This document shows positions 44,640-52,699 of a DNA stretch of 64,000 bases, piece after piece (the stretch's first letter is position 1; each line of letters opens with the position of its first letter). A model generated the notes under the pieces. The model searched no databases. It was not told the origin of the DNA and saw only the letters and a list, made by a program, of their open reading frames with translations. The position numbers and the translations under genes were made by a program. Source of the DNA: Clostridium sp. MB40-C1 (lineage in GTDB: Bacteria; Bacillota; Clostridia; Clostridiales; Clostridiaceae); the NCBI RefSeq assembly GCF_030913655.1, contig NZ_CP133189.1:3648001-3712000 (forward strand), written 5' to 3'.

Positions 44640-46016
44640 ATGCAAAGCAAACAAACTAATATAAAAGTGCCATTAATCAGTAAAATTGCTTATGGCATGG
44701 GAGATGTGGGATGTAATTTCAGTTGGATGTTTGTAGGAAATTTTCTTATGATTTTCTATACAGATGTGTTTGGCATTAGTATGAGCGCTGTGGCAGGTCT
44801 TATGTTGTTTTCTAGATTTTGGGATGCTATTAATGACCCAATAATTGGAAGGTTAAGCGATAAAACAAATACCAGATGGGGAAGATACCGACCATGGCTT
44901 TTATTTGCAGCACCATTGACTGCGATTGTATTGATGTTGACGTTTTGGGCCCATCCTCACTGGTCTTCAACGACTAAAATTATTTATATGGCAGTAACCT
45001 ATTGCATCTTGGTATTGGGATATACCTGCGTAAACATTCCTTATGGGACATTGTGCGGAGCAATGACGCAGAATATTGAAGAACGTGCAAAAATTAATAC
45101 ATCTCGTTCTGTTAGTGCCATGGCTGCTATTGGTGTTATTAATATTATAACGGTTCCACTGATTGAGGTGCTTGGCAAAGGAAGTGATAAAAAAGGATAT
45201 CTTCTGACTGCTGTTTTATACGGATGTATCTTTGCCATTTGTCATATTTTCTGTTTTGCTAAAACAAAAGAAGTGCTGGAGGTACCGGAAAAGCAAAAAA
45301 TATCATTAAAAACACAATTGGCAGCTGTAGGAAAAAACAGACCATATATGATTGCACTTGCTGGACAGTTCCTATTTGGTATGACTTTTTACGGAAGAAA
45401 TGCAGATATGTTGTACTACTTCACTTATGTGGAGGGAAATAAGGCATTATTTAGTACTTATTCTTTTTGCATTATTATTCCTTCTATTATTGGTGCAGCT
45501 TGTTTTCCACTTTTGTTTAAGCTTACAAATAACAAAGGTAGATCAGCATCCGTATTTGCGCTACTGACAGGAATTAGCATGTTTTGTATGTACTTCTTTA
45601 CAGTAGGAGAGTCCCCTTTTCTATTTTATGTGTTTTCATGTCTTTCACAGTTTTTCTTTTCAGGGTTTAATACTGCTATTTATGCCATTATTCCAGACTG
45701 TGTGGAATATGGGGAATGGAAAACAGGGCTGCGCAACGACGGATTTCAATATGCATTTATATCATTAGGAAATAAAGTCGGAATGGCGATAGGAACGTCT
45801 TTATTAGCAGGCGCTATGGGAATGTGTGGATATGTGGCAAATCAGCAGCAGAATCAGGAAGTGATTGCAGTAATAAAACATTCATTTACAACGGTCCCTG
45901 GCATTTTATGGATTGTAACAGCTGCTGTTTTATTTTTCTATCGTCTAAATAAGGAGTCTTATAACAAGATTTTAAGTGAAATTAACCAGAAAAAGGGAGA
46001 AGAAGATTGTGAATAA
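44640..46016 (+). CDS. GPH family sugar/polyol:cation symporter
   Basis: Transporter of the glycoside-pentoside-hexuronide family (MFS superfamily) with about twelve membrane helices. The family signatures are present: AYGMGDVGCNFSW at the start, SRFWDAINDPIIGRLSDKTNTRWGRYRPW after helix 2 and the PYGTLCGAMT motif. It lacks the C-terminal IIA regulatory domain of LacS. AGGAGG precedes the ATG. Placed between polyol dehydrogenase and xylulokinase genes, it most likely imports xylitol or a related pentitol or pentoside; the substrate is not readable from sequence. Confidence 0.9.
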   Translation: MQSKQTNIKVPLISKIAYGMGDVGCNFSWMFVGNFLMIFYTDVFGISMSAVAGLMLFSRFWDAINDPIIGRLSDKTNTRWGRYRPWLLFAAPLTAIVLMLTFWAHPHWSSTTKIIYMAVTYCILVLGYTCVNIPYGTLCGAMTQNIEERAKINTSRSVSAMAAIGVINIITVPLIEVLGKGSDKKGYLLTAVLYGCIFAICHIFCFAKTKEVLEVPEKQKISLKTQLAAVGKNRPYMIALAGQFLFGMTFYGRNADMLYYFTYVEGNKALFSTYSFCIIIPSIIGAACFPLLFKLTNNKGRSASVFALLTGISMFCMYFFTVGESPFLFYVFSCLSQFFFSGFNTAIYAIIPDCVEYGEWKTGLRNDGFQYAFISLGNKVGMAIGTSLLAGAMGMCGYVANQQQNQEVIAVIKHSFTTVPGILWIVTAAVLFFYRLNKESYNKILSEINQKKGEEDCE

Positions 46017-46054
46017 CATGTCGGAATTCAAAACTATAATTTTGGAGGTATCAT

Positions 46055-47533
46055 ATGTTATATATTGGAGTTGATCTCGGTACATCAGCCGTAAAGTTGT
46101 TGTTAATGGATGAAACAGGAAAAATCCACAATATTGTTTCGAAGGAATATCCGCTGTATTTTTTGAATCCAGGCTGGTCGGAGCAGAAACCAGAGGATTG
46201 GTATGCACAGACACTATTGGGAATCGAAGAGTTGATTTCAAATTGTAAGAAGAGAGATATTGCTGGCATTAGTTTTGGAGGACAGATGCACGGTTTGGTT
46301 GTTCTTGATGCCAAGGATAAGGTTATTCGTCCGGCGATTTTGTGGAATGACGGAAGAACTGGAAAAGAGACGGATTATCTAAATAACATGATTGGAAAGG
46401 AAAAGCTTTCTCAGTATACGGCAAATGTTGCTTTTGCTGGATTTACTGCACCGAAAATCCTCTGGATGAAGGCGCAGGAACCAGAAAACTTTGCACGGAT
46501 AGCAAAAATCATGCTACCAAAAGATTATCTGGCGTATCGCTTAAGTGGAGTGCATTGCACGGATTATTCCGATGCTTCTGGAATGTTGCTTCTTGATGTG
46601 AAAAATAAATGCTGGTCAAAAGAAATGATGGAAATATGCGGTGTTACTGAAGAACAGTTACCGAAGTTGTATGAGAGTTATGAGGTTGTGGGAACGTTAC
46701 AGCCGGATATTGCAGAAAAACTGGGATTGTCATCAGATGTGAAAATTATTGCAGGAGCTGGAGATAATGCCGCTGCTGCTGTTGGAACTGGAACAGTAGG
46801 TGATGGTATGTGTAATATTTCCTTGGGGACATCTGGAACGATTTTTATTTCCAGTAAAACTTTTGGCGTTGACAAGAATAATGCGTTGCACTCCTTTGCT
46901 CATGCGGATGGATATTACCATCTGATGGGGTGCATGTTAAGTGCTGCCTCATGTAATAAGTGGTGGATGGACGAGATTTTGAAGACAAGTGAATACGTAA
47001 AAGAACAAGAAAATATTGCAAAATTAGGTGAAAACAAGGTGTTCTATTTGCCGTATCTAATGGGAGAACGCTCACCTCATAATGATCCCAAAGCGAGAGC
47101 AACTTTTACCGGAATGACGATGGATACTACCCGTGAGGAAATGACACAGGCAGTGTTGGAAGGTGTGACATTTGGTCTGAGGGATTCTCTAGAAGTGGCA
47201 AGAAGTTTGGGAATTAAGATTAAGCGCACAAAAATTTGTGGTGGTGGAGCTAAAAGTAAGCTGTGGAAAAAGATTATTGCAAATGTGATGAATCTTACAG
47301 TAGATGTGATTGAAAGTGAGGAAGGACCGGGTTATGGTGGGGCCATTCTTGCTGCAGTAGGATGTGGTGAATTTTCTTCTGTGGAAGAGGCAGCAGGGAA
47401 ACTTGTAAAAATAATTGATACTATAGAGCCGGAATCGAAGTTGGTAGAAAAATACGAGGAAAGATATCAGAAATTCCGTCAGATTTATCCGACGATGAAA
47501 GAACTATTCCAGACACTAGCAGAAAACAAATAA
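46055..47533 (+). CDS. xylB: Xylulokinase
   Basis: FGGY-family kinase that phosphorylates D-xylulose to xylulose 5-phosphate. Motifs: LYIGVDLGTSAVKLLLMDETG (phosphate 1), the substrate motif FGGQMHGLVVLD and ILWNDGRT, NISLGTSGTIF, and the C-terminal ATP site ICGGGAKSKLWKKIIANV. At 492 residues it is full length. TTTTGGAGG precedes the ATG. No xylose isomerase is nearby, so xylulose is expected to come from the polyol dehydrogenase of this operon rather than from xylose. Codon use is G+C-richer than the surrounding genome (CTGGCG, CCGGAATCG). Confidence 0.94.
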   Translation: MLYIGVDLGTSAVKLLLMDETGKIHNIVSKEYPLYFLNPGWSEQKPEDWYAQTLLGIEELISNCKKRDIAGISFGGQMHGLVVLDAKDKVIRPAILWNDGRTGKETDYLNNMIGKEKLSQYTANVAFAGFTAPKILWMKAQEPENFARIAKIMLPKDYLAYRLSGVHCTDYSDASGMLLLDVKNKCWSKEMMEICGVTEEQLPKLYESYEVVGTLQPDIAEKLGLSSDVKIIAGAGDNAAAAVGTGTVGDGMCNISLGTSGTIFISSKTFGVDKNNALHSFAHADGYYHLMGCMLSAASCNKWWMDEILKTSEYVKEQENIAKLGENKVFYLPYLMGERSPHNDPKARATFTGMTMDTTREEMTQAVLEGVTFGLRDSLEVARSLGIKIKRTKICGGGAKSKLWKKIIANVMNLTVDVIESEEGPGYGGAILAAVGCGEFSSVEEAAGKLVKIIDTIEPESKLVEKYEERYQKFRQIYPTMKELFQTLAENK

Positions 47534-47576
47534 AAAACTATATACAAAAATATTAGTATAATTGTACTAAAAAGTG

Positions 47577-47605
47577 TTTACATTAATAAGTTATTTTAAT
47601 ATAGT
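47577..47605 (+). promoter_or_regulatory. Candidate promoter for thiW-thiM
   Basis: TTTACA (47577-47582), 17 nt, TATAGT (47600-47605), upstream of both riboswitch elements. A near-palindrome TTCAACACATGTTGAA follows at 47621-47636; its role is unknown. Confidence 0.55.
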
Positions 47606-47740
47606 TTTCAATGTTTGGTATTCAACACATGTTGAAACTGTGGTTAAGATGTATCTTAATGCAAGATGCTGAAACTATACCATATGGTGTGTATAAGTGC
47701 AATATAATACGATATATTGAATCTAAGAAATTTGTGTGAT

Positions 47741-47844
47741 ATAATTTAAAAAAGGGGAGCTTGCAATGTAGGCTGAGAGGAAGCGTATGCTTCGACCCAT
47801 AACTTGATTCGGATAATGCCGACGTAAGGAAATATTTAAATTAT
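47741..47844 (+). ncRNA. TPP riboswitch aptamer (THI box)
   Basis: A canonical thiamine pyrophosphate riboswitch. Closing stem P1 is a perfect 10-bp pair, ATAATTTAAA (47741-47750) with TTTAAATTAT (47835-47844). Conserved parts are GGGG, a P3 stem, CTGAGAGG, a P3a hairpin GAAGC-GTAT-GCTTC, ACCC, ACTTGATTCGGATAATGCCG and ACGTAAGGA. The CTGAGA segment binds the pyrimidine ring and the GGATAATGCC arm the pyrophosphate in known structures. It controls the thiW-thiM transcript through the terminator that follows. Confidence 0.95.
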
Positions 47845-47872
47845 ACTATTTGATTATATATTTTATGAGTAT

Positions 47873-47910
47873 AAATGGGATATGCCTTATTTGGTGTATT
47901 CCATTTTTTA
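47873..47910 (+). terminator. Expression-platform terminator of the TPP riboswitch
   Basis: AAATGGGATATGCC pairs with GGTGTATTCCATTT (one mismatch, some wobble) and leads into T6. Its position about 30 nt after the aptamer fits termination when TPP is bound. Confidence 0.8.
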
Positions 47911-47973
47911 TGTTTCAAGGAATAATATTTAATAAGCGAAGAGGGAGCGCTCGGAGCTTATATGGTAAAAATA

Positions 47974-48075
47974 TAACTAAATAGCGAGGGAACTTGTGTT
48001 TCAAGGTGAGAGGAAGCTTTTGAGCTTCGACCGACCAATATGTCTTATGTCATATGAGAAAATGCTATTTAGTTA
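47974..48075 (+). ncRNA. Second, diverged TPP-like aptamer
   Basis: A perfect 12-bp closing stem, TAACTAAATAGC (47974-47985) with GCTATTTAGTTA (48064-48075), encloses a fold laid out like the THI box: a P3-like stem CTTG/CAAG, TGAGAGG in the place of CTGAGAGG, a P3a hairpin GAAGCT-TTTG-AGCTTC, and GACC. The second arm, however, reads ATATG-TCTTATGT-CATAT followed by GAGAAAAT, without the GGATAATGCC pyrophosphate-binding sequence. It is either a degenerate copy or a variant with changed ligand. Another small stem (ATAAGC/GCTTAT, 47932-47961) lies between the two elements. Confidence 0.5.
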
Positions 48076-48096
48076 CGCATAAAGTTATGCCTCTAT

Positions 48097-48140
48097 AATA
48101 TTGTTTATTTTCTGTATGACATAGCTAGAAAATAAATATT
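48097..48140 (+). promoter_or_regulatory. Hairpin just before the thiW ribosome-binding site
   Basis: AATATTGTTTATTTTC (48097-48112) pairs with GAAAATAAATATT (48128-48140), ending 3 nt before AAGGAGG. It could be part of the expression platform of the diverged aptamer. Confidence 0.45.
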
Positions 48141-48159
48141 CTTAAGGAGGTATTTTATT

Positions 48160-48732
48160 ATGGAAAAAAACTCAAAATTATTAAAAAAGCTTATGTTAGC
48201 AATGATGGTGGCAATGGGAGTTGTAATTTCACCAATTCTTCGTATTGAAGGAATGTGTCCTATGGCTCACTTTATTAACATTGTATGTTCTGTAATTTTG
48301 GGACCTTGGTATTCACTACTTTGTGCTACATTAATTGGTGTAATAAGAATGTCTTTTATGGGAATTCCACCATTAGCTTTGACTGGAGCAGTTTTTGGGG
48401 CAGTTTTATCTGGAGTTCTATACAGAGCATCTAAAGGAAAGTTGATTTGTGCTGTTATAGGTGAGGTTATAGGAACGGGTATTATAGGAGCCATACTTTC
48501 ATATCCTGTTATGACATTTGTTTGGGGTAGAACAGGGCTTACATGGATCTTTTATGTTCCTTCATTTATTATGGGAACACTTATTGGAGGAACAATTGCA
48601 TTTGTTTTTCTAGGAGCATTAAGCAAGAGTGGTATGCTTGTGAAAATTCAGAGAAGTTTGGGGGCAAAAGTTTATGACAAACCAAAAGTTAATAACAATA
48701 AACAACCTATTGCTAATAAGACAGAGTATTAA
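48160..48732 (+). CDS. thiW: ThiW, predicted hydroxyethylthiazole transport protein (ECF S component)
   Basis: Small integral membrane protein of the ThiW family, predicted from riboswitch association to import the thiazole precursor of thiamine as the S component of an ECF transporter. Five to six hydrophobic helices are visible; characteristic stretches are SPILRIEGMCPMAHFINIVCSVILGPWYSLLCA and GIPPLALTGAVFGAVLSG. AAGGAGG lies 9 nt before the ATG. The 3' end overlaps thiM by 59 nt in another frame. The leader carries a TPP riboswitch and a second TPP-like element, so expression should fall when TPP is plentiful. The energising ECF-A/A'/T genes are not in the window. Confidence 0.92.
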   Translation: MEKNSKLLKKLMLAMMVAMGVVISPILRIEGMCPMAHFINIVCSVILGPWYSLLCATLIGVIRMSFMGIPPLALTGAVFGAVLSGVLYRASKGKLICAVIGEVIGTGIIGAILSYPVMTFVWGRTGLTWIFYVPSFIMGTLIGGTIAFVFLGALSKSGMLVKIQRSLGAKVYDKPKVNNNKQPIANKTEY

Positions 48733-49507
48733 ATTAAAAAAGCCTCTTATCCACTGTATTACAAATCCTATTTCAATAAATGATTGTGCAAATATGGTAC
48801 TGGCTGTTGGTGGAAAACCTATTATGGCAGAGCATCCTTTAGAAGTTTCTCAAATTACTGCTGTTTCTAATTCACTTGGAATTAATCTTGGGAATATAAC
48901 AGATAACAGAATGAAATCTATGTTAATTTCGGGTAAAATAGCTTTTCAAAATAAAATTCCACAGGTACTTGATCTTGTAGGTGTGGGATGTAGTAAACTT
49001 CGTCTAGATTACGCAAATAAATTCATTTCAGAGTGTCATCCAAGTGTTATTAAAGGTAATATGTCTGAAATAAAAGCGTTTTGTGGTATGAAAAGTGATG
49101 CAAGAGGAATTGATGTTGGAGCATGTGACATTATAACAAAGGAAAATTCTGATGAAAATATAGAATTGCTAAGAAAATTGTCACTACAAACAGGATCTGT
49201 TATTGTAGCAACAGGAGAGATAGATATAATAACAAATGGCGTTTATACATATTTGATAATGAATGGTTGTAAGATGCTTTCAATGATAACTGGAACAGGT
49301 TGTATGCTTAATGCACTTATAGCAAGCTATATTTCTTGTGAGAATATACTAGAGGGTACTGTACTTGCAGTAGTTCTTATGGGAATATGTGGTGAACTTT
49401 CTCAGCATGTTAAGGGTACAGGAAGCTTTAGAACTGAACTTATAGATAATATGTTTAGTATTTCGGATGATATAATAATAAAGAAAATAAAATACAAATT
49501 AAAATGA
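48674..49507 (+). CDS. thiM: Hydroxyethylthiazole kinase
   Basis: ThiM phosphorylates 4-methyl-5-(2-hydroxyethyl)thiazole with ATP for thiamine salvage. Family motifs: PLIHCITNPISINDCANMVLAVGGKPIMAEHPLE at the N-terminus, QVLDLVGVGCSKLR, VIKGNMSEIKAF, and the catalytic/phosphate region MITGTGCMLNALIASYIS with the conserved cysteine. The residue after LIH.ITN is C rather than the usual N (HCITN versus HNITN), a small variation. The start at 48674 overlaps thiW by 59 nt and has GGGGG 9 nt upstream; the long overlap is unusual but no better start exists. A strong terminator follows. Confidence 0.92.
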   Translation: MTNQKLITINNLLLIRQSIKLKKPLIHCITNPISINDCANMVLAVGGKPIMAEHPLEVSQITAVSNSLGINLGNITDNRMKSMLISGKIAFQNKIPQVLDLVGVGCSKLRLDYANKFISECHPSVIKGNMSEIKAFCGMKSDARGIDVGACDIITKENSDENIELLRKLSLQTGSVIVATGEIDIITNGVYTYLIMNGCKMLSMITGTGCMLNALIASYISCENILEGTVLAVVLMGICGELSQHVKGTGSFRTELIDNMFSISDDIIIKKIKYKLK

Positions 49508-49521
49508 AAATATAAGAAGTG

Positions 49522-49560
49522 ATAAATGAGGCTACTGTAACGGTAGTCTCATTTATTATT
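49522..49560 (+). terminator. Terminator after thiM
   Basis: AAATGAGGCTAC pairs with GTAGTCTCATTT around TGTAACG, with a T-rich tail. Confidence 0.85.
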
Positions 49561-49631
49561 TAATAATAAATAATAAATAACTAATTAGTATAATTAATTT
49601 TGTAGAATAGATTAATATTCTTAAGAATATA

Positions 49632-49662
49632 TTGACTCTCACGTTACGTAATAGTGTATATT
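49632..49662 (+). promoter_or_regulatory. MerR-type promoter with 19-bp spacer
   Basis: TTGACT (49632-49637) and TATATT (49657-49662) are separated by 19 nt, the overlong spacer that MerR-family activators untwist. The spacer holds a dyad CTCACGTTACGTAATAGTG, close to operators of Mta/TipA-type regulators. The MerR-family gene is second in the operon it would control. Confidence 0.8.
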
Positions 49663-49685
49663 AATATTGCAAAGGAGATGGTTAT

Positions 49686-50606
49686 ATGAATATTACACTA
49701 ATACGTTCAGATGAAATTTATAAAAAAATGATAAATTCACCAAAAGAAAAGAGAGATGATATTTATCGTCACGAATTAATGAAGCCTTTTGAATTTAAGT
49801 GGTCTTGCATTAATGTGCCACTTAAGTCACCGCAAAAAGGTGGCTATGATGTAATTATGGCAAGTAGTATGCTTGGAAATTTGCCACCATCAGAGGTAGA
49901 TGAAACAAAAAAGGAAGTTATAAATTTAATTTCAAAGGATAATTTGTGGAAAACTTGTGAAAAAACCATTCAAAATTCTTTAGAACGTTTTACAAAATCA
50001 GGATATGAATTGCCAGTAAAAGACTATATGTTTTCTATTATACTTGCAAACCCAAAAAGTCCATATATATCAATGAGTGATGGTTATCTTGGAGATGGTG
50101 GTATTCCTGGATACATTTTTGTAGGACTCGTGCCAAGTGAATATACCATCAGCAGGATTCCTGCTGCTTTGGCTCATGAATGCAATCATAATGTACGTTT
50201 TCAATTTGAAAAGTGGAAGAATGATATTACATTAGCAGAAATGATGATCTGTGAAGGGCTTGCCGAAAATTTTGCTACATCAATGTTTGGTGAGGATATG
50301 ATTGGACCTTGGGTAAGCAAAACTGAGATGGATACTTTAAATGATTATATCAAGCCAATCATTAGAGATGCCTTAGATGTAACAGGACTTGAGAGTATCA
50401 CAGCATATCTTTGGGGTGATGAACTTGCACAGCTGCAAGGATATTTTCCTGTAGGACTTCCTTATTGTGCGGGCTATGCATGCGGTTATTATATGATTAA
50501 GCATTATTTGAAAAAGACAGGAAAATCAATTGAAGAAGCTACATTAACATCTGCAAGTGAAATAATGAAGGAAATAGAGGATTTTTGGGATGAAGAATCA
50601 GTTTAA
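49686..50606 (+). CDS. DUF2268 putative zinc-dependent protease
   Basis: Cytosolic protein of the DUF2268 family with a zincin motif: H164-E165-C-N-H168 (AHECNHNVRFQF) and a downstream glutamate in MMICEGLAENFATSMFGED (E190), as expected for a gluzincin-type metallopeptidase. No signal peptide or membrane segment. Its substrate is unknown. AAAGGAGATG precedes the ATG. The gene overlaps the MerR-family regulator by 17 nt, so the two are coupled and are presumably induced together from the MerR-type promoter at 49632; a stress or drug-response role is inferred from that pairing only. Confidence 0.82.
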   Translation: MNITLIRSDEIYKKMINSPKEKRDDIYRHELMKPFEFKWSCINVPLKSPQKGGYDVIMASSMLGNLPPSEVDETKKEVINLISKDNLWKTCEKTIQNSLERFTKSGYELPVKDYMFSIILANPKSPYISMSDGYLGDGGIPGYIFVGLVPSEYTISRIPAALAHECNHNVRFQFEKWKNDITLAEMMICEGLAENFATSMFGEDMIGPWVSKTEMDTLNDYIKPIIRDALDVTGLESITAYLWGDELAQLQGYFPVGLPYCAGYACGYYMIKHYLKKTGKSIEEATLTSASEIMKEIEDFWDEESV

Positions 50607-51336
50607 AACTGTAAATGAAATAGCGAAATTCACAGGTATTACCATAAGAACTCTACATTACTATGATCAAATAGGTTTATTAAAGCCATCAAATATATCT
50701 GAGGCAGGGTACAGGCTTTATGACAATAATGACATTAAAATTTTACAACAAATATTATTTTTAAAAGAAATAGGATTTGAGTTAAAGCAAATAAAAGAAA
50801 TTATTAATAATCCTAATTTTGATGAAAAATTAGCATTAAAAAAACAAAAAGAAATATTGATTTTAAGGAAAAAGCGCATTGACAATTTAATAAAGCTTGT
50901 AGACAATAAATTGGAAGATAATTCGAATTTGAGTTTTTATGAGTTTGACAAGTCAGATATTATTACTAAACAAAATGAATATCGTAAAGAGGTGTTAGAA
51001 CGTTTTGGAGATACTGAGGCTTATAAGGAATTTGAGCTAAATGAGTTAAAGTACAATAATCAAATCAATGATATTGATAAAAAGGCAGGAGAGATATTTG
51101 GATTGATTGCAAAATACATAGATTATTCTCCAAGTTGTGAAAAAGTACAGAAACTTATTTCAAAGTGGCAAGAATATATTACAGAAACCATGTATAATTG
51201 CACTAATGAAATGTTACAATGTTTAGGAGTGATGTATGTAGAAGATGAACGATTTAAGAATTATATTAACAGCTTTGGTGATAATTTAGCACAATATATT
51301 AGTGAAGCTATAGATTTTTATTGTGAAAAAAAGTGA
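50590..51336 (+). CDS. MerR family regulator with TipAS effector domain
   Basis: N-terminal MerR winged helix (TVNEIAKFTGITIRTLHYYDQIGLLKPSNISEAGYRLYDNNDI), the dimerisation coiled coil (residues about 75-115), and a C-terminal TipAS-like domain (YRKEVLERFGDTEAYKEFELNE...SPSCEKVQKLISKWQEYITETMYNCTNEMLQCLGVMYVEDERFKNYINSFGDNLAQYI). TipA- and Mta-type proteins bind drugs in this globin-like domain and activate promoters with 19-bp spacers. Exactly such a promoter lies before the operon, so autoactivation is likely. It overlaps the upstream gene by 17 nt. A weak hairpin with a T tract follows at about 51361-51408. Confidence 0.9.
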   Translation: MKNQFKTVNEIAKFTGITIRTLHYYDQIGLLKPSNISEAGYRLYDNNDIKILQQILFLKEIGFELKQIKEIINNPNFDEKLALKKQKEILILRKKRIDNLIKLVDNKLEDNSNLSFYEFDKSDIITKQNEYRKEVLERFGDTEAYKEFELNELKYNNQINDIDKKAGEIFGLIAKYIDYSPSCEKVQKLISKWQEYITETMYNCTNEMLQCLGVMYVEDERFKNYINSFGDNLAQYISEAIDFYCEKK

Positions 51337-51804
51337 GTATAAATAAAGAGTTGAGGTTTGTAATTTAAGGGAAACTTAAATCAATTTCAGCTTTTTTTCT
51401 TTTTTAGGATTTTATTAAATGACAATACTTTTGAAGGTGAAAATTGTGAAACAACTACTGTTGGTACTTTAAAAGGAGTAATGTTATTAATTTATTACTT
51501 TAAAAGTGTTAAAATTATCTTTCAAAAAATGTATATACTAAGAGGATAAAGAATATGAAATTCATATAAAAACAACTATTAATTTTTACAGAATAATGTT
51601 GAATATAAATAAAAATTGTTATATTTACTAAAATAAGAAGGAATATTTGGTATTTTGTAGAATATATTTTTGTAAAATATATATAATATTAAATATTTAT
51701 AACAATAAAAAACAGTTTAAGAAAAATATAACAGTATGTTATTCGTGTAATGGCAAATAAAATGGCCAAGGTAAATATGTGAATACACATACGGAGGTGT
51801 TTTT
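51337..51804. other. A/T-rich gap between MerR and GGDEF genes
   Basis: Besides the T-rich probable terminator at about 51361-51408 there is one open stretch of about 50 codons (51391-51548, ending NDNTFEGENCETTTVG...) without start or ribosome-binding site, probably chance or a remnant. Near the GGDEF gene a small hairpin TATGTG-AATA-CACATA lies just before the ribosome-binding site GGAGG. No c-di-GMP riboswitch could be recognised. Confidence 0.4.
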
Positions 51805-52566
51805 ATGTATGAGATTGAAAAAATAATCGTATTTTTATTTGTTGTAATACTTCTTTTGTATATGATAAGATTATCATTTTTTACAAGACGAGAATGGGGA
51901 TTAGAAACTCATACATTTAAGGTATTATTTATAGGAGTGTTATTAATTACAATTGCTACATTTTTTGATATGCTCTCTCCTATGATCAACACTAAGTTTA
52001 TACATATATTTATGAAAATATGTTTTACATTAGGAGCAGTTGTTTACATAGTAGGTATAATATTGTGGAGTGATTATACAAAGAAAGTTATTAAAAAGTT
52101 TGAAGAACTAGCTATAAGAGATCCTATGACAGGTGTATTTAACAGAAAAGGAATGGAGAAGGTATATAAAGTGTTTTTTGAAGAAAATAGCCCTTTTTGT
52201 CTTGTTATTTGTGATCTTGATAAAATGAAAGAAATTAATGATGAGTATGGTCATTTAGAAGGAGATAAGTATATTGTAGGTACTTCTAAAATTATTTTAG
52301 ATATAATAAAAGGAAAAGGATATGTTGGAAGAATTGGGGGAGATGAATTTGTTATAATTTTAGAATATGAAGATATACAACAAATTCAGGAAATTATATT
52401 TACAATAAAGCAGTCGGTTCATGAAATTCTTCATGAAAAAAACACAGGAATAAGTTTAGGATATTCGTTATTTCCTAATGATGGAGATACTCTTGAAGAT
52501 TTAATAAAAGTAGCAGATGAAAGAATGTACAATGATAAAGGAAGTAGAAAAAATTATTTTAAGTAA
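51805..52566 (+). CDS. Membrane-anchored diguanylate cyclase (GGDEF)
   Basis: This synthesises cyclic di-GMP from two GTP. Three hydrophobic helices (about residues 6-22, 38-55, 67-88) anchor the protein, with no large sensory domain. The GGDEF domain runs from about 103 to 250: IRDPMTGVFNRKGME, VICDLDKMKEINDEYGHLEGDKYI and the active loop RIGGDEFVIIL, which is intact, so activity is expected. The C-terminus keeps GISLGYSLFPNDGDTLEDLIKVADERMY. No RxxD inhibitory site was noted before the GGDEF loop. It stands alone; the 3' side is a foldback shared with the convergent cyuA-type gene. Confidence 0.92.
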   Translation: MYEIEKIIVFLFVVILLLYMIRLSFFTRREWGLETHTFKVLFIGVLLITIATFFDMLSPMINTKFIHIFMKICFTLGAVVYIVGIILWSDYTKKVIKKFEELAIRDPMTGVFNRKGMEKVYKVFFEENSPFCLVICDLDKMKEINDEYGHLEGDKYIVGTSKIILDIIKGKGYVGRIGGDEFVIILEYEDIQQIQEIIFTIKQSVHEILHEKNTGISLGYSLFPNDGDTLEDLIKVADERMYNDKGSRKNYFK

Positions 52567-52580
52567 AGAAGGATATAATA

Positions 52581-52689
52581 AAACAAAGGGCTGTCCTACA
52601 ATAATAAATCCTACAATATATTGTGTTGAATTTAAACTTTTAAAACAGTATATTGTATGCAAATCTTTTAATGGGACAGCCCTTTGTTT
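52581..52689. repeat. 109-nt foldback repeat, copy 1 (also convergent terminator)
   Basis: AAACAAAGGGCTGTCC (52581-52596) is perfectly mirrored at 52674-52689 (16 bp), enclosing a second dyad (CAATATATTG... / ...CAGTATATTG). A close copy with degraded ends lies at 57063-57171; the internal 80 nt are almost identical. It sits between convergent genes and would act as a bidirectional terminator. It carries no coding capacity and looks like a small non-autonomous mobile or MITE-type element. Confidence 0.8.
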
Positions 52690-52699
52690 TTATAGTAAT

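Noticed and set aside
47717-47745. TTGAAT-17-TATAAT promoter directly before the TPP riboswitch
   Set aside because: Its -10 box overlaps the 5' strand of the P1 stem, so a transcript from it would lack P1; the upstream promoter at 47577 is preferred.
51391-51548. Open stretch of about 50 codons between MerR and GGDEF genes
   Set aside because: No start codon with ribosome-binding site, begins in a T-rich terminator, no recognised motif; not called as a gene.
51337-51804. Possible c-di-GMP riboswitch before the GGDEF gene
   Set aside because: The conserved sequence blocks of GEMM-I or GEMM-II aptamers were not seen; only a small hairpin lies before the ribosome-binding site.
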